Of a stretch of DNA of 64,000 nt, positions 1 to 8,682 are shown piece after piece; position 1 is the first letter of the stretch, and each line of letters begins with the position of its first letter. This DNA comes from Streptomyces griseoviridis (GTDB lineage Bacteria; Actinomycetota; Actinomycetes; Streptomycetales; Streptomycetaceae). The notes under the pieces are model-generated. The model saw only the letters and a program-made list of their open reading frames with translations. It made no database searches and was not told the DNA's origin. The stretch covers positions 6,511,501 through 6,575,500 of the forward strand of contig NZ_CP029078.1 in the NCBI RefSeq assembly GCF_005222485.1, in the 5' to 3' direction. Position numbers and translations under genes: made by a program.

Positions 1-183
1 TCCGGCATCGACGCGCCCGCCCTGCGCAAGGAGTTGGAGGCGTGCGAGAGCGACGGCCCGCAGACCGCCGACGAGCGCGCCATGTGGGGCGTGCTGCGCT
101 ATGTGCCCGACTCCGAGGCGGAGCCGAGCGAAGCGGCGTGGGCCGACCCGGCCGATCCCGCCCACCCCGCCGCACGCGCGTAG
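1..183 (+). CDS. C-terminal end of a truncated gene, possibly CobW/G3E family
   Basis: An open frame runs from the window edge to a TAG at 181-183 and gives the last 60 residues of a protein whose start lies outside the window. The tail is acidic and rich in Ala and Pro. The segment GIDAPALRKELEAC resembles the end of a CobW C-terminal domain, where a Gly-rich turn is followed by an amphipathic helix, but the match is short and made by eye. The frame converges on parC across about 230 bp. The family call is tentative; that this is a real 3' end is more likely. Confidence 0.45.
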   Translation, partial: SGIDAPALRKELEACESDGPQTADERAMWGVLRYVPDSEAEPSEAAWADPADPAHPAARA

Positions 184-320
184 CCCGGCAGGACCACCGG
201 CCCGTGGAGGCGTCCTCCACCAGGAAGGACCCGGCGAGGCCGGGCCTGGAAGCGCTGCCCTGCGGACCCGGCCGAGTCGGTGCGGTCGACGACGCCCGAA
301 CGGTCCTGTCGGAGCCATGT

Positions 321-402
321 GAACCGGTGCGGGGGAGACAGCCACCATGGCCGCTCCGCCCGAACCGGTGCGGCGGAGACAGCCACCGTGGCCGCTCCGC
401 CC
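321..402. repeat. Two tandem 41-bp copies just downstream of parC
   Basis: Copies at 321-361 and 362-402 both start GAACCGGTGCGG and end CCGCTCCGCCC and differ at only two positions. In the second copy GGCGGAG can pair with CTCCGCC around a 16-nt loop; the first copy forms a slightly weaker version. The array ends 10 bp past the parC stop codon, so it may act as a tandem transcription barrier. No T-tract follows. Confidence 0.8.
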
Positions 403-412
403 GCCCCACCGA

Positions 413-2872
413 CTACAGCGGCCCCGCCACCACCGACACCGTCTTCGGCAGCGAGATCCCCGAGCCGTCGCGGCGCGGGTCGATCTCCGGGAGGTCGACC
501 GGAGTGCCGTTCTTCTGCGCCGCCTTGGCCGGTACGGCACCGGCCCAGGCCAGCGACAGGCAGTCCTCGCCCTTCAGGAACCGCTGGCAGCGCACGCCCC
601 CGGTGGCCCGGCCCTTGCGCGGATACTGGTCGAACGGCGTCAACTTGGCCGTCGTCTGCACCGAGTCGTCCAGGGTGCCGCGCGAGCCCGCGACGGTGAA
701 CACCACGGCGTCCGCCGCCGGGTCGACGGCCGTGAAGGAGATGACCTTCGCGCCGTCGGTCAGCTTGACGCCCGCCATACCGCCCGCCGGACGGCCCTGC
801 GGGCGCACCTGCGCCGCCTGGTAGCGCAGCAACTGGGCGTCGTCCGTGATGAAGACGAGATCCTCCTCGCCGGTGCGCAGCTCCACCGCGCCGACGATCC
901 GGTCACCGTCCTTGAGGGTGATGACCTCCAACTCGCCCTTGTTGGACGGGTAGTCGGGGACCACCCGCTTGACGATGCCCTGCTCGGTGCCGAGGGCGAG
1001 ACCGGGGGAGGACTCGTCGAGCGTCGTCAGGCAGACCACCGTCTCGCGGTCCTCCAGGGTGACGAACTCGGCGAGCGGCGCCCCGCCCGAGACGTTGGGC
1101 GCGCTCGCCGTCTCCGGCAGCTGCGGCAGGTCCACGACGTTGATCCGCAGCAGCCGCCCCGACGACGTGACCGCGCCGATCTCACCGCGGGTCGTGGCCG
1201 GCGCCGCCGACACGATCACGTCGTGCTTGGCACGCCGTGCCTCGCCGTCGTCCTCGGGGAACGGCTCGCCGTTCGCCGTGCGGGCCAGCAGCCCCGTCGA
1301 GGAGAGGAGCACCCGGCAGGGGGCGTCGGCGACCTGGAGCGGCACGGTGGCCGCCGGGGTGCCGGACGCCTCCAGCAGGACCGTGCGCCGCTCGGTGCCG
1401 AACTTCTTGGCCACCGAGGCCAGTTCGGCCGAGACCAGCTTGCGCAGCTCCGCGTCCGAGTCCAGGATCCGGGTCAGCTCGGCGATCTCCGCGTTCAGCC
1501 GCTCCTTCTCCGACTCCAGCTCGATGCGGTCGAACTTGGTGAGCCGGCGCAGCGGCGTGTCGAGGATGTACTGGGTCTGGATGTCCGACAGGCCGAAGCG
1601 CTCCATCAGGCGCTCCTTGGCCTGCGCGGAGTTCTCGCTCGACCGGATCAGCCGGATGACCTCGTCGATGTCGACGAGCGCGGTGAGCAGGCCCTCGACC
1701 AGGTGCAGGCGGTCGCGCCGCTTCTTGCGGCGGTACTCGCTGCGCCGCCTGACGACCTCGAAGCGGTGGTCGAGGTAGACCTCGAGCAGCTCCTTGAGAC
1801 CCAGCGTCAGCGGCTGGCCGTCCACCAGCGCCACGTTGTTGATGCCGAAGGACTCCTCCATCGGCGTCAGCTTGTAGAGCTGCTCCAGGACGGCTTCCGG
1901 CACGAAGCCGTTCTTGATCTCGATGACCAGGCGCAGGCCGTGCGCGCGGTCGGTGAGGTCCTTGACGTCGGCGATGCCCTGGATCTTCTTCGCGCCGACC
2001 AGGTCCTTGATCTTCGCGATCACCTTCTCCGGGCCGACCGTGAAGGGCAGTTCGGTGACGACCAGGCCTTTGCGGCGGGCGGTGACGGTCTCGATCTCGA
2101 CCGTGGCGCGGATCTTGAAGGTGCCGCGGCCCGTCGCGTACGCGTCCCTGATGCCGGACAGGCCGACGATCCGGCCGCCGGTGGGCAGGTCGGGACCCGG
2201 CACGTGCTTCATCAGGGTGTCCAGATCCGCGTTCGGGTAGCGGATCAGGTGGCGGGCGGCCGAGACGACCTCGGCGAGGTTGTGCGGCGCCATGTTCGTC
2301 GCCATACCGACGGCGATGCCCGAGGCGCCGTTCACCAGGAGGTTCGGGAACGCGGCGGGCAGGGCCACCGGCTCCTGCTCCTGGCCGTCGTAGTTCGGCG
2401 CGAAGTCGACGGTGTCCTCGTCGATCGACTCCGTCATCAGGCTCGTCGCCTCGGCCTGGCGGCACTCGGTGTACCGCATGGCGGCCGGCGGGTCGTCGTT
2501 GCCGAGCGAGCCGAAGTTGCCGTGGCCGTCGACCAGCGGCAGCCGCATCGAGAACGGCTGGGCCATCCGCACCAGGGCGTCGTAGATCGACGCGTCGCCG
2601 TGCGGGTGGAGCTTGCCCATCACCTCGCCGACGACGCGCGCGCACTTCACGTAGCCGCGGTCGGGGCGCAGGCCCATCTCGTTCATCTGGTAGACGATGC
2701 GGCGGTGGACCGGCTTGAGGCCGTCGCGCGCGTCGGGCAGGGCTCGGGAGTAGATGACCGAGTACGCGTACTCAAGGAAGGAGCCCTGCATCTCGTCGAC
2801 GACGTCGATGTCGAGGATCTTCTCCTCGTACGAGTCGTCGGGCGGCGGGGTCTTCGTGCTGCGGCGGGCCAT
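413..2872 (-). CDS. parC: DNA topoisomerase IV subunit A
   Basis: Type IIA topoisomerase breakage-reunion subunit of 819 residues; it should pair with ParE, which is not in this window, to decatenate chromosomes. The catalytic tyrosine is Y134 in AMRYTECR. The quinolone-determining helix reads [10 protein letters not shown] at 89-98, so the position of E. coli GyrA Ser83 is Ala94 and that of Asp87 is Asp98. The C-terminal third is a beta-pinwheel region without a canonical GyrA box, which together with the locus supports ParC over GyrA. The ATG at 2872 follows AGGAGG at a normal distance; the frame stays open upstream but MARRSTK is the usual family start. It is divergent from the M16 peptidase genes. 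Confidence 0.9.
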   Translation of the reverse strand: MARRSTKTPPPDDSYEEKILDIDVVDEMQGSFLEYAYSVIYSRALPDARDGLKPVHRRIVYQMNEMGLRPDRGYVKCARVVGEVMGKLHPHGDASIYDALVRMAQPFSMRLPLVDGHGNFGSLGNDDPPAAMRYTECRQAEATSLMTESIDEDTVDFAPNYDGQEQEPVALPAAFPNLLVNGASGIAVGMATNMAPHNLAEVVSAARHLIRYPNADLDTLMKHVPGPDLPTGGRIVGLSGIRDAYATGRGTFKIRATVEIETVTARRKGLVVTELPFTVGPEKVIAKIKDLVGAKKIQGIADVKDLTDRAHGLRLVIEIKNGFVPEAVLEQLYKLTPMEESFGINNVALVDGQPLTLGLKELLEVYLDHRFEVVRRRSEYRRKKRRDRLHLVEGLLTALVDIDEVIRLIRSSENSAQAKERLMERFGLSDIQTQYILDTPLRRLTKFDRIELESEKERLNAEIAELTRILDSDAELRKLVSAELASVAKKFGTERRTVLLEASGTPAATVPLQVADAPCRVLLSSTGLLARTANGEPFPEDDGEARRAKHDVIVSAAPATTRGEIGAVTSSGRLLRINVVDLPQLPETASAPNVSGGAPLAEFVTLEDRETVVCLTTLDESSPGLALGTEQGIVKRVVPDYPSNKGELEVITLKDGDRIVGAVELRTGEEDLVFITDDAQLLRYQAAQVRPQGRPAGGMAGVKLTDGAKVISFTAVDPAADAVVFTVAGSRGTLDDSVQTTAKLTPFDQYPRKGRATGGVRCQRFLKGEDCLSLAWAGAVPAKAAQKNGTPVDLPEIDPRRDGSGISLPKTVSVVAGPL

Positions 2873-3185
2873 CGCTGCCGGCTCCTCCTGTGTTCTGGTG
2901 GCTGGGGCGTGGGCAAGATCTGCCACGGACCATTGTGGACCGAACCACTGACAACGCTGACAGCGGCGGCGGCGCCGGGCGGCGCCCAACACGCTGAGCA
3001 CGCCGAAAGCGCGGCCGGGCGCTGTGACCACCCGACCTCGGCTCGGCTGCCCGCAGGCTACGCGATCCGCTGTGGGCGTATGTCGTCCGGGAACTTCGCC
3101 GCCGGTCCGCACGCTTGCATACAGTGGCGGGACCGGCGGGGGAACCGCGGTTCCGACCACCGCATCCGCGATCGAAGGGACGTAC
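2873..3185. promoter_or_regulatory. Divergent intergenic region between parC and the peptidase operon
   Basis: A 313-bp non-coding stretch separates two start codons pointing away from each other, so it must hold promoters for both directions. AGGAGG for parC and GAAGGGA for the peptidase gene sit at its edges. I found no palindrome or convincing -35/-10 pair beyond this. Confidence 0.5.
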
Positions 3186-4556
3186 ATGCCGATGGGTCAC
3201 ACGGCCACCAACCAGGCCGGCTCCGGGGGCCTGACAGCGACCGAGCACCGCCTGGCCAACGGTCTGCGCGTGGTGCTCTCCGAGGACCACCTGACCCCGG
3301 TCGCGGCGGTGTGCCTCTGGTACGACGTGGGCTCACGCCACGAAGTCAAGGGGCGTACCGGTCTGGCTCACCTCTTCGAGCACCTGATGTTCCAGGGCTC
3401 GGGCCAGGTCAAGGGCAACGGACACGCCGAGATGGTGCAGGGCGCCGGCGGATCGTTCAACGGCACCACCAGCTTCGAGCGGACCAACTACTTCGAGACC
3501 ATGCCGGCCCACCAGTTGGAGCTGGCGCTCTGGCTCGAGGCGGACCGGATGGGCTCGCTGCTCGTCGCCCTGGACGAGGAGTCGCTGCAGAACCAGCGCG
3601 ACGTCGTCAAGAACGAGCGCAGGCAGCGCTACGACAACGTGCCCTACGGCACCGCGATCGAGAAGCTGGCCGCCCTCGCCTTCCCCGACGGCCACCCCTT
3701 CCACCACACGCCGATCGGCTCGATGGCCGACCTGGACGCGGCGACGCTCGACGACGCGCGCGCGTTCTTCCGGACGTACTACGCGCCCAACAACGCGGTC
3801 CTCTCGATCGTCGGCGACATCGACCCGGAGCAGACGCTCGCCTGGGTCGAGAAGTACTTCGGCTCCATCGCGTCCTACGACGGCAAGCCCGCACCCCGGG
3901 ACGGCTCGCTGCCCGACATCATCGGCGGCGAACTGCGCGAGGTCGTCGAGGAGAAGGTCCCCTCGCGCGCGCTGACGGCCGCCTACCGGCTGCCGGAGGA
4001 CGGCACGCGCGCGTGCGACGCCGCGGACCTCGCGCTGACCATCCTGATCGGCGGCGAGTCGTCGCGGATCTACAACCGGCTGGTGCGCCGCGACCGTACG
4101 GCCGTCACCGCCTGGGGCGGGCTGTGGCGGTTCGCCGGTGCCCCCTCCCTCGGCATCGTCGACGTGAAGACGTCGGGCGAGGCGGAGGTCGCCGCCGTGG
4201 AGCGCGCGGTCGACGAGGAGCTGGCCCGGTTCGCCGCCGAGGGTCCGACGGACGAGGAGATGGAGCGCGCCCAGGCCCAGTTGGAGCGCGAGTGGCTCGA
4301 CCGGCTGGGCACGGTCCACGGCCGCGCCGACGAACTGTGCAAGTACGCCGTCCTGTTCGGCGACCCGCAGCTCGCCCTCAGCGCCGTCGGACGCGTCCTC
4401 GACGTGACCGCGGCCGAGGTCAAGCAGATCGCCGAGGAGCGGCTGCACCCGCGCAATCGCGCCGTCCTGGTCTACGAGCCCACCGAACCGACCGGGGACG
4501 ACGCCGACGAGGCCGCGGCCGCGGCGACCGACGAGACCGAGGAGGCGGCCCGGTGA
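3186..4556 (+). CDS. M16 family zinc metallopeptidase, catalytic subunit
   Basis: Pitrilysin/insulinase-type peptidase of 456 residues. The inverted zinc motif HxxEH is present as H62-L-F-E65-H66, with the downstream helix containing KNERRQRYDN that supplies the third metal ligand in this family. Two M16 repeats span the protein and the tail is Ala/Glu rich. No signal peptide is visible, so it is probably cytoplasmic. The ATG at 3186 is preceded by GAAGGGA. Its stop overlaps the GTG of the next gene (GTGA), the usual pairing of an active and an inactive M16 subunit that form one heterodimeric protease. The natural substrate is unknown. Confidence 0.88.
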   Translation: MPMGHTATNQAGSGGLTATEHRLANGLRVVLSEDHLTPVAAVCLWYDVGSRHEVKGRTGLAHLFEHLMFQGSGQVKGNGHAEMVQGAGGSFNGTTSFERTNYFETMPAHQLELALWLEADRMGSLLVALDEESLQNQRDVVKNERRQRYDNVPYGTAIEKLAALAFPDGHPFHHTPIGSMADLDAATLDDARAFFRTYYAPNNAVLSIVGDIDPEQTLAWVEKYFGSIASYDGKPAPRDGSLPDIIGGELREVVEEKVPSRALTAAYRLPEDGTRACDAADLALTILIGGESSRIYNRLVRRDRTAVTAWGGLWRFAGAPSLGIVDVKTSGEAEVAAVERAVDEELARFAAEGPTDEEMERAQAQLEREWLDRLGTVHGRADELCKYAVLFGDPQLALSAVGRVLDVTAAEVKQIAEERLHPRNRAVLVYEPTEPTGDDADEAAAAATDETEEAAR

Positions 4557-5941
4557 CCGAGCTCGCGACGATGGAATTCCACCCCCAGCCGCAGGGCGGC
4601 GAACCCAAGGTCTGGGCGTTCCCCGCACCCGAGCGCGGCACCCTCGCCAACGGCCTGACGGTGCTGCGCTGCCACCGCCCCGGCCAGCAGGTCGTCGCCG
4701 TCGAGATCTCCCTCGACGCGCCCCTGGACGCCGAGCCGGCCGCGCTCGAAGGCGTCGCCACGATCATGGCGCGGGCGTTCTCCGAGGGCACCGACAAGCA
4801 CTCCGCCGAGGAGTTCGCGGCCGAACTGGAGCGCTGCGGCGCCACGTTGGACGCGCACGCCGACCACCCCGGGGTCCGGATCGCCCTCGAGGTGCCCGCC
4901 TCCCGGCTCTCCAGGGCGCTCGGGCTGCTCGCCGACGCGCTGCGGGCGCCCGCCTTCGCCGACAGCGAGATCGAGCGGCTGGTCGACAACCGGCTCGACG
5001 AGATCCCGCACGAGACGGCGAACCCGTCCCGGCGCGCCGCCAAGGAGCTGGCCAAGGAGCTGTTCCCGGCCGACTCCCGGATGTCCAGGCCCCGGCAGGG
5101 CACCGAGGAGACGGTCCGCGCCATCGACTCGGCGGCCGTCCGCGCCTTCTACGAGCGCAACGTCCGCCCGGCGACCGCCACCGCGGTGGTCGTCGGCGAC
5201 CTCACCGGCATCGACCTCGACGCCCTGCTCGCCGACACCCTGGGCGCCTGGACGGGCGCCGCGGGCGAGCCGAGGCGGATGCCGCCGGTGACCGCGGACG
5301 ACCGGGGGCGCGTCGTCATCGTCGACCGGCCCGGAGCCGTCCAGACGCAGCTGCTCATCGGGCGTCTGGGCGCCGACCGGCACGACCGGGTGTGGGCACC
5401 CCAGGTGGTCGGCACCTACTGCCTCGGCGGCACCCTCACGTCCCGTCTCGACCGCGTCCTGCGCGAGGAGAAGGGCTACACCTACGGAGTGCGGGCGTTC
5501 AGCCAGGTGCTGCGGTCGTCGGCGGACGGCACCGGGGTCGCGATGCTCGCCATCAGCGGCTCGGTCGACACGCCGAACACGGGGCCGGCTCTCGACGACC
5601 TCTGGAAGGTGCTGCGCGGGGTCGCCGCCGAGGGGCTGACGGACGCCGAGCGGGACGCCGCCGTGCAGTTCCTGGTCGGTGTCGCGCCGCTCAAGTACGA
5701 GACCGCGGCGGCCGTCGCGGGCACGCTGGCCGACCAGGTCGAGCAGCATCTGCCCGACGACCACCAGGCCACCCTGTACCGGCAGTTGGCGGCCACCGGC
5801 ACCGTGGAGGCGACCGCGGCGGTCGTCAACGCGTTCCCGGTCGACCGGCTGGTGACGGTCCTGGTCGGTGACGCCGCCGCGATCGAGGAGTCCGTCGCGG
5901 CGCTCGGCATCGGCGAAGTGAGCGTCGTCGCGGCCGAGTAG
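4553..5941 (+). CDS. M16 family peptidase-like subunit lacking the zinc motif
   Basis: A 462-residue M16 protein starting at GTG 4553, translationally coupled to the preceding gene by a 4-nt overlap. It has the M16 fold, including LANGLTVLRC at the start and the conserved GYTYG segment near residue 306 that contributes the Arg/Tyr substrate-contacting pair in partner subunits. It has no HxxEH and so should be catalytically silent. In bacterial heterodimeric M16 enzymes the inactive chain completes the active site of the other, so both genes probably make one enzyme. A strong hairpin terminator follows 30 bp later. Confidence 0.86.
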   Translation: MTELATMEFHPQPQGGEPKVWAFPAPERGTLANGLTVLRCHRPGQQVVAVEISLDAPLDAEPAALEGVATIMARAFSEGTDKHSAEEFAAELERCGATLDAHADHPGVRIALEVPASRLSRALGLLADALRAPAFADSEIERLVDNRLDEIPHETANPSRRAAKELAKELFPADSRMSRPRQGTEETVRAIDSAAVRAFYERNVRPATATAVVVGDLTGIDLDALLADTLGAWTGAAGEPRRMPPVTADDRGRVVIVDRPGAVQTQLLIGRLGADRHDRVWAPQVVGTYCLGGTLTSRLDRVLREEKGYTYGVRAFSQVLRSSADGTGVAMLAISGSVDTPNTGPALDDLWKVLRGVAAEGLTDAERDAAVQFLVGVAPLKYETAAAVAGTLADQVEQHLPDDHQATLYRQLAATGTVEATAAVVNAFPVDRLVTVLVGDAAAIEESVAALGIGEVSVVAAE

Positions 5942-5971
5942 CGGGCGCGGCGCGCACGCGCGCGCGTGCCG

Positions 5972-6007
5972 GGGCCCCGGTGACGGAGACGTCATCGGGG
6001 CCCTTTC
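5972..6007 (+). terminator. Rho-independent terminator after the M16 pair
   Basis: GGGCCCCGGTGACG at 5972-5985 pairs with CGTCATCGGGGCCC at 5990-6003 through a GAGA tetraloop, with one mismatch, followed by TTTCG. It closes the M16 operon and insulates the riboswitch leader that follows. Confidence 0.85.
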
Positions 6008-6152
6008 GTGTCCGAATTGGGGGAGAGGCTGCCTGTCTGCCCTGTGGGATGCGCAACAAAAACAGTGATCTGTTTGAGGATCGAAAGTGGGCCCGTCTAC
6101 GGTCTCCCCGACTGTTCGTCAGCCACCGCGCCGCATCCGCGGCACCGGGCAG

Positions 6153-6312
6153 TCATCGCCGAGTCCCCGTACGGCGCGAGCCAGGGGAGCCGGGGACCCA
6201 CCTGTGTCCCTGGGGTGAATCGGACGCCCATGCCCGTCGTGGGGGCCCGTAGGAGACCTTCCTGCTCCGAACCCGTCAGCTAACCCGGTAGGCGAGAGGG
6301 AAGGAAAGGAAC
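6153..6312 (+). ncRNA. c-di-AMP riboswitch (ydaO/yuaA class)
   Basis: The leader of the M23 peptidase gene carries the actinobacterial ydaO-type signature in order: GAGCCAGGGGAGCCGGGGAC, then GGGGTGAAUC, a variable hairpin, then ACCTTCCTGCTCCGAACCCG and TCAGCTAACCCGGTAGGCG, ending in GGAAGGAAAGGA directly before the start codon. This class binds c-di-AMP and in Streptomyces typically lowers expression of cell-wall hydrolase genes when ligand is bound. The purine-rich end overlaps the ribosome binding region, so control could act on translation or transcript completion. The outer boundaries are approximate. Confidence 0.9.
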
Positions 6313-6321
6313 ACCCACCAC

Positions 6322-7086
6322 ATGGCGTTCAGTCACGCCGTAGGGAAGCACCGCCGGCCCAGCCGGATGCAGCGCGGCACCGCCCGCGCCGCGGGTGTCG
6401 CGGCCCTCGCCACCACCGGAGTGGTCGGCACCCTGGCCGCGCCGGCGATGGCGGCGGAGAACGCGGTCGAGCAGACCGGACTGACCCCCGTCATCTCCCT
6501 CGGCGACACCGTGGCCGACCAGATCGACGCCCAGGCCGCCGCGCAGCAGCAGGCCGCCGAGGTGGCCGCCCGCAAGCAGGCCGCCCAGGAGGCCGCGCGC
6601 AAGCTGGCCCAGGAGAAGGCCGAGCGGGAGCGGGCCGACCGGCAGCGCGCCGCCCGTGAGGCCGAGCGCAAGCGCCTCAACACCTTCGTGCTGCCGATCA
6701 GCGGCTCCTACGTCTCCACGAGCTACCAGGCGGGCAGCTCCCTGTGGTCGTCGGGCAGCCACACCGGTGTCGACTTCCACGCCTCGACCGGCACCTCCGT
6801 GCACGCGGTCGGCTCCGGCACCGTCGTCGAGACCGGCTGGGGCGGCGCCTACGGCAACCAGATCGTCCTCAAGATGGCCGACGGCACGTACACGCAGTAC
6901 GGGCACCTGTCGTCGATCGGCGTCTCGGTGGGCCAGACCGTCACCCCCGGGCAGCAGATCGGCCTCTCGGGCGACACCGGCAACGTCACCGGGGCGCATC
7001 TGCACTTCGAGGCCAGGACCACCGCGGAGTACGGCTCCGACCTGGACCCGGTCGCCTACCTCCGGGCACACGACGTGAACATCTGA
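6322..7086 (+). CDS. Secreted M23 family peptidoglycan endopeptidase
   Basis: A 254-residue exported protein. A twin-basic N-terminus, a hydrophobic stretch and APAMAA near residue 44 form a signal peptide. Residues about 65-117 are an Ala/Glu/Lys/Arg-rich coiled coil, and the C-terminal domain is a LytM/M23 metallopeptidase with zinc ligands in HTGVDFH (H147, D151) and HLH (H226, H228). Such enzymes cut peptide cross-links in the wall during growth or germination. The gene is governed by the c-di-AMP leader and ends at a strong terminator, so it is monocistronic. All catalytic residues are intact. Confidence 0.9.
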   Translation: MAFSHAVGKHRRPSRMQRGTARAAGVAALATTGVVGTLAAPAMAAENAVEQTGLTPVISLGDTVADQIDAQAAAQQQAAEVAARKQAAQEAARKLAQEKAERERADRQRAAREAERKRLNTFVLPISGSYVSTSYQAGSSLWSSGSHTGVDFHASTGTSVHAVGSGTVVETGWGGAYGNQIVLKMADGTYTQYGHLSSIGVSVGQTVTPGQQIGLSGDTGNVTGAHLHFEARTTAEYGSDLDPVAYLRAHDVNI

Positions 7087-7111
7087 GGACGCACCGCAGG
7101 ACCGTGAGAAG

Positions 7112-7137
7112 CCCCGGCTCGGACGAGCCGGGGTTTT
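7112..7137 (+). terminator. Rho-independent terminator of the M23 gene
   Basis: CCCCGGCTC (7112-7120), loop GGAC, GAGCCGGGG (7125-7133), then TTTT. A perfect 9-bp stem with a T-run 25 bp after the stop codon. Confidence 0.9.
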
Positions 7138-7275
7138 CGTCGTTTCCGGCACCCTGCTGTCCAAAAAATATCCATGGATTCCGGCCCCCCATCGGAAATT
7201 CCCGCTCATTGCAATAGAGTCACGGAACACGCGTCAATCGGCGACGTTTCACGGGCATTAAGGCGGAGGTCGGTC

Positions 7276-7968
7276 ATGCGTATTCCGGCGCACTCGGTGT
7301 GCACGGCCATCCGGGACGACATCGTCGCCGGTGTCTACGAGCGCGGCGGCCGGCTCACCGAGGAACTGCTCGCCCGCCGCTACGGCGTCTCCCGGGTCCC
7401 GGTGCGCGAGGCGCTGCGCACCCTGGAGGCCGAGGGGTTCGTCGTCACCCGCAGGCACGCGGGCGCGTGCGTGGCCGAACCGACCGAGCAGGAGGCCGCC
7501 GACCTCCTGGAGATGCGCATGCTCCTGGAGCCGCTGGGCGCCTCCCGGGCCGCGCAGCGCCGCACGGAGGCCCACCTCAAGGTGTTGCGCGGCCTGGTCA
7601 GGCTGGGCCAGGAGCGGGCCAGGAGGGGCAACAGCGAGGATCTGCGCTCCCTGGGGGGATGGTTCCACGAGACCCTCGCCCAGGCCGCGGGCAGCCCCGC
7701 GCTGGCCTCCGTGCTGACCCAGCTGCGGCACAAGATCGCCTGGATGTACGCCGTGGACGCGCCGCTCAGCCCGGTGGAGTCCTGGGCTGAGCACGGCGCG
7801 ATCGTGGACGCCGTGACCCGTGGCGACGCCGAGCGGGCCCGCTCGATCACGGCCGGGCACACCGAGCGCTCGACCGCGGCCCACCGGCTGCGCTTCGGCA
7901 CCCAGGAGCGCGCCGACCGTGTGAGGAACTCGCAACATCCCGTAAACATGTCGGGCCTCCGGCATTAA
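7276..7968 (+). CDS. GntR/FadR-family transcriptional regulator
   Basis: A 230-residue regulator with an N-terminal winged helix (residues about 10-65, with YGVSRVPVREALRTLEAEGF as the recognition region) and an all-helical FCD ligand domain. The Asp/His metal-ligand pattern of FCD proteins is suggested by WFHETLAQAAG and the later WAEHGAIVDAV and AGHTERS helices. The ATG at 7276 follows AAGGCGGAGG. It converges on ptsH, which from family knowledge hints at carbon-source control, though no operator was recognised. The upstream 7140-7275 stretch is comparatively AT-rich and likely holds its promoter. Confidence 0.85.
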   Translation: MRIPAHSVCTAIRDDIVAGVYERGGRLTEELLARRYGVSRVPVREALRTLEAEGFVVTRRHAGACVAEPTEQEAADLLEMRMLLEPLGASRAAQRRTEAHLKVLRGLVRLGQERARRGNSEDLRSLGGWFHETLAQAAGSPALASVLTQLRHKIAWMYAVDAPLSPVESWAEHGAIVDAVTRGDAERARSITAGHTERSTAAHRLRFGTQERADRVRNSQHPVNMSGLRH

Positions 7969-8133
7969 CACGGGCACCGTATACAAAGAAGAGTAATTCG
8001 GTGGACGGGTAATTCGGCTGCCCGAATTCGCGCCCGCGGGAATTCTCGACGGCGCGTCACGGGCGTGCCCGGAATCGAGAACGCCGGTGTGCGCCCCGAA
8101 CACCGCAATACCACCGGCGCGCGCCGAGCGGAG

Positions 8134-8183
8134 AAACGGCGAAGCCGCGCCACCCGGGAAGGGCGGACGCGGCTCCGGCGTTT
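8134..8183. terminator. Bidirectional hairpin between the FadR gene and ptsH
   Basis: AACGGCGAAGCCGCG at 8135-8149 pairs with CGCGGCTCCGGCGTT at 8168-8182 with two mismatches. T-rich sequence follows on both strands (TTTCGC on plus, TTTCTCC on minus), fitting a shared terminator for convergent genes. Confidence 0.75.
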
Positions 8184-8194
8184 CGCGCGGCTGC

Positions 8195-8476
8195 TCAGAC
8201 CGTCTCCGGCAGCTCCTCCAGGCCCTCGGCGACCAGCTTCGCCAGCCGGTCGAGAGCGGCGTCCGCGCCCTCGGCGTCGGAGGCCAGGACGATCTCCTCG
8301 CCCCCCTGGGCGCCCAGGCCCAGGACGGCCAGCATGGACGCGGCATTGACGGGGTTGCCGTCGGCCTTGGCGATCGTCACCGGGACGCCGGTGGCCGTGG
8401 CGGCTCGGACGAAGAGGGAGGCGGGACGGGCGTGGAGGCCCTCGGCCCAGCCGACGTTGACGCGGCGCTCAGCCAT
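8195..8476 (-). CDS. ptsH: Phosphocarrier protein HPr of the PTS
   Basis: A 93-residue HPr. The phosphorylation site is His15 in GLHARPAS, which takes phosphate from enzyme I and passes it to sugar-specific EIIA domains in the cytoplasm. The Ser47 region (NAASMLAVLGLG) matches the regulatory-serine helix of Gram-positive HPr, although actinobacteria generally lack HPr kinase. The ATG at 8476 is preceded by GAAGGGC. It stands alone, convergent with the FadR regulator and divergent from the acetyltransferase fusion. Length and motifs are fully canonical. Confidence 0.93.
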   Translation of the reverse strand: MAERRVNVGWAEGLHARPASLFVRAATATGVPVTIAKADGNPVNAASMLAVLGLGAQGGEEIVLASDAEGADAALDRLAKLVAEGLEELPETV

Positions 8477-8669
8477 GTGATGCTGCCCTTCATATCTCAG
8501 GGTTGTCTAGACCAGTTTCCCACACGTGAGCGACCCCGGAGCGGACACACGTCCCTCAGGAGCCGGTCGCCGGGCCGCGGCCTCGGCCCGCCGTCCGTCC
8601 TGTCCGCCCCCGGAGCGGCCCGCCGCGGTCCCCGGCAGGCGCCGCACCCCCACTGTCGGAGGCGAGCCG

Positions 8670-8675
8670 TACGCT
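8670..8675 (+). promoter_or_regulatory. -10 element TACGCT placing the start at the ATG (leaderless)
   Basis: TACGCT ends 7 nt before the ATG at 8683 and no Shine-Dalgarno is present, so transcription could begin at or within a base or two of the start codon. No clear -35 was found. Confidence 0.45.
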
Positions 8676-8682
8676 GGGGCCC

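Noticed and set aside
347..5941. A 1864-codon open frame on the plus strand
   Set aside because: It is the antisense of parC in the first half and then merges in phase with the second M16 gene. Its first part is Arg/Leu/Asp/Val-rich with no family similarity, the usual artefact of extreme third-base GC in Streptomyces.
5980..6283. Short plus-strand frames in the M23 leader
   Set aside because: They lie within the conserved c-di-AMP riboswitch and have no coding bias or ribosome site.
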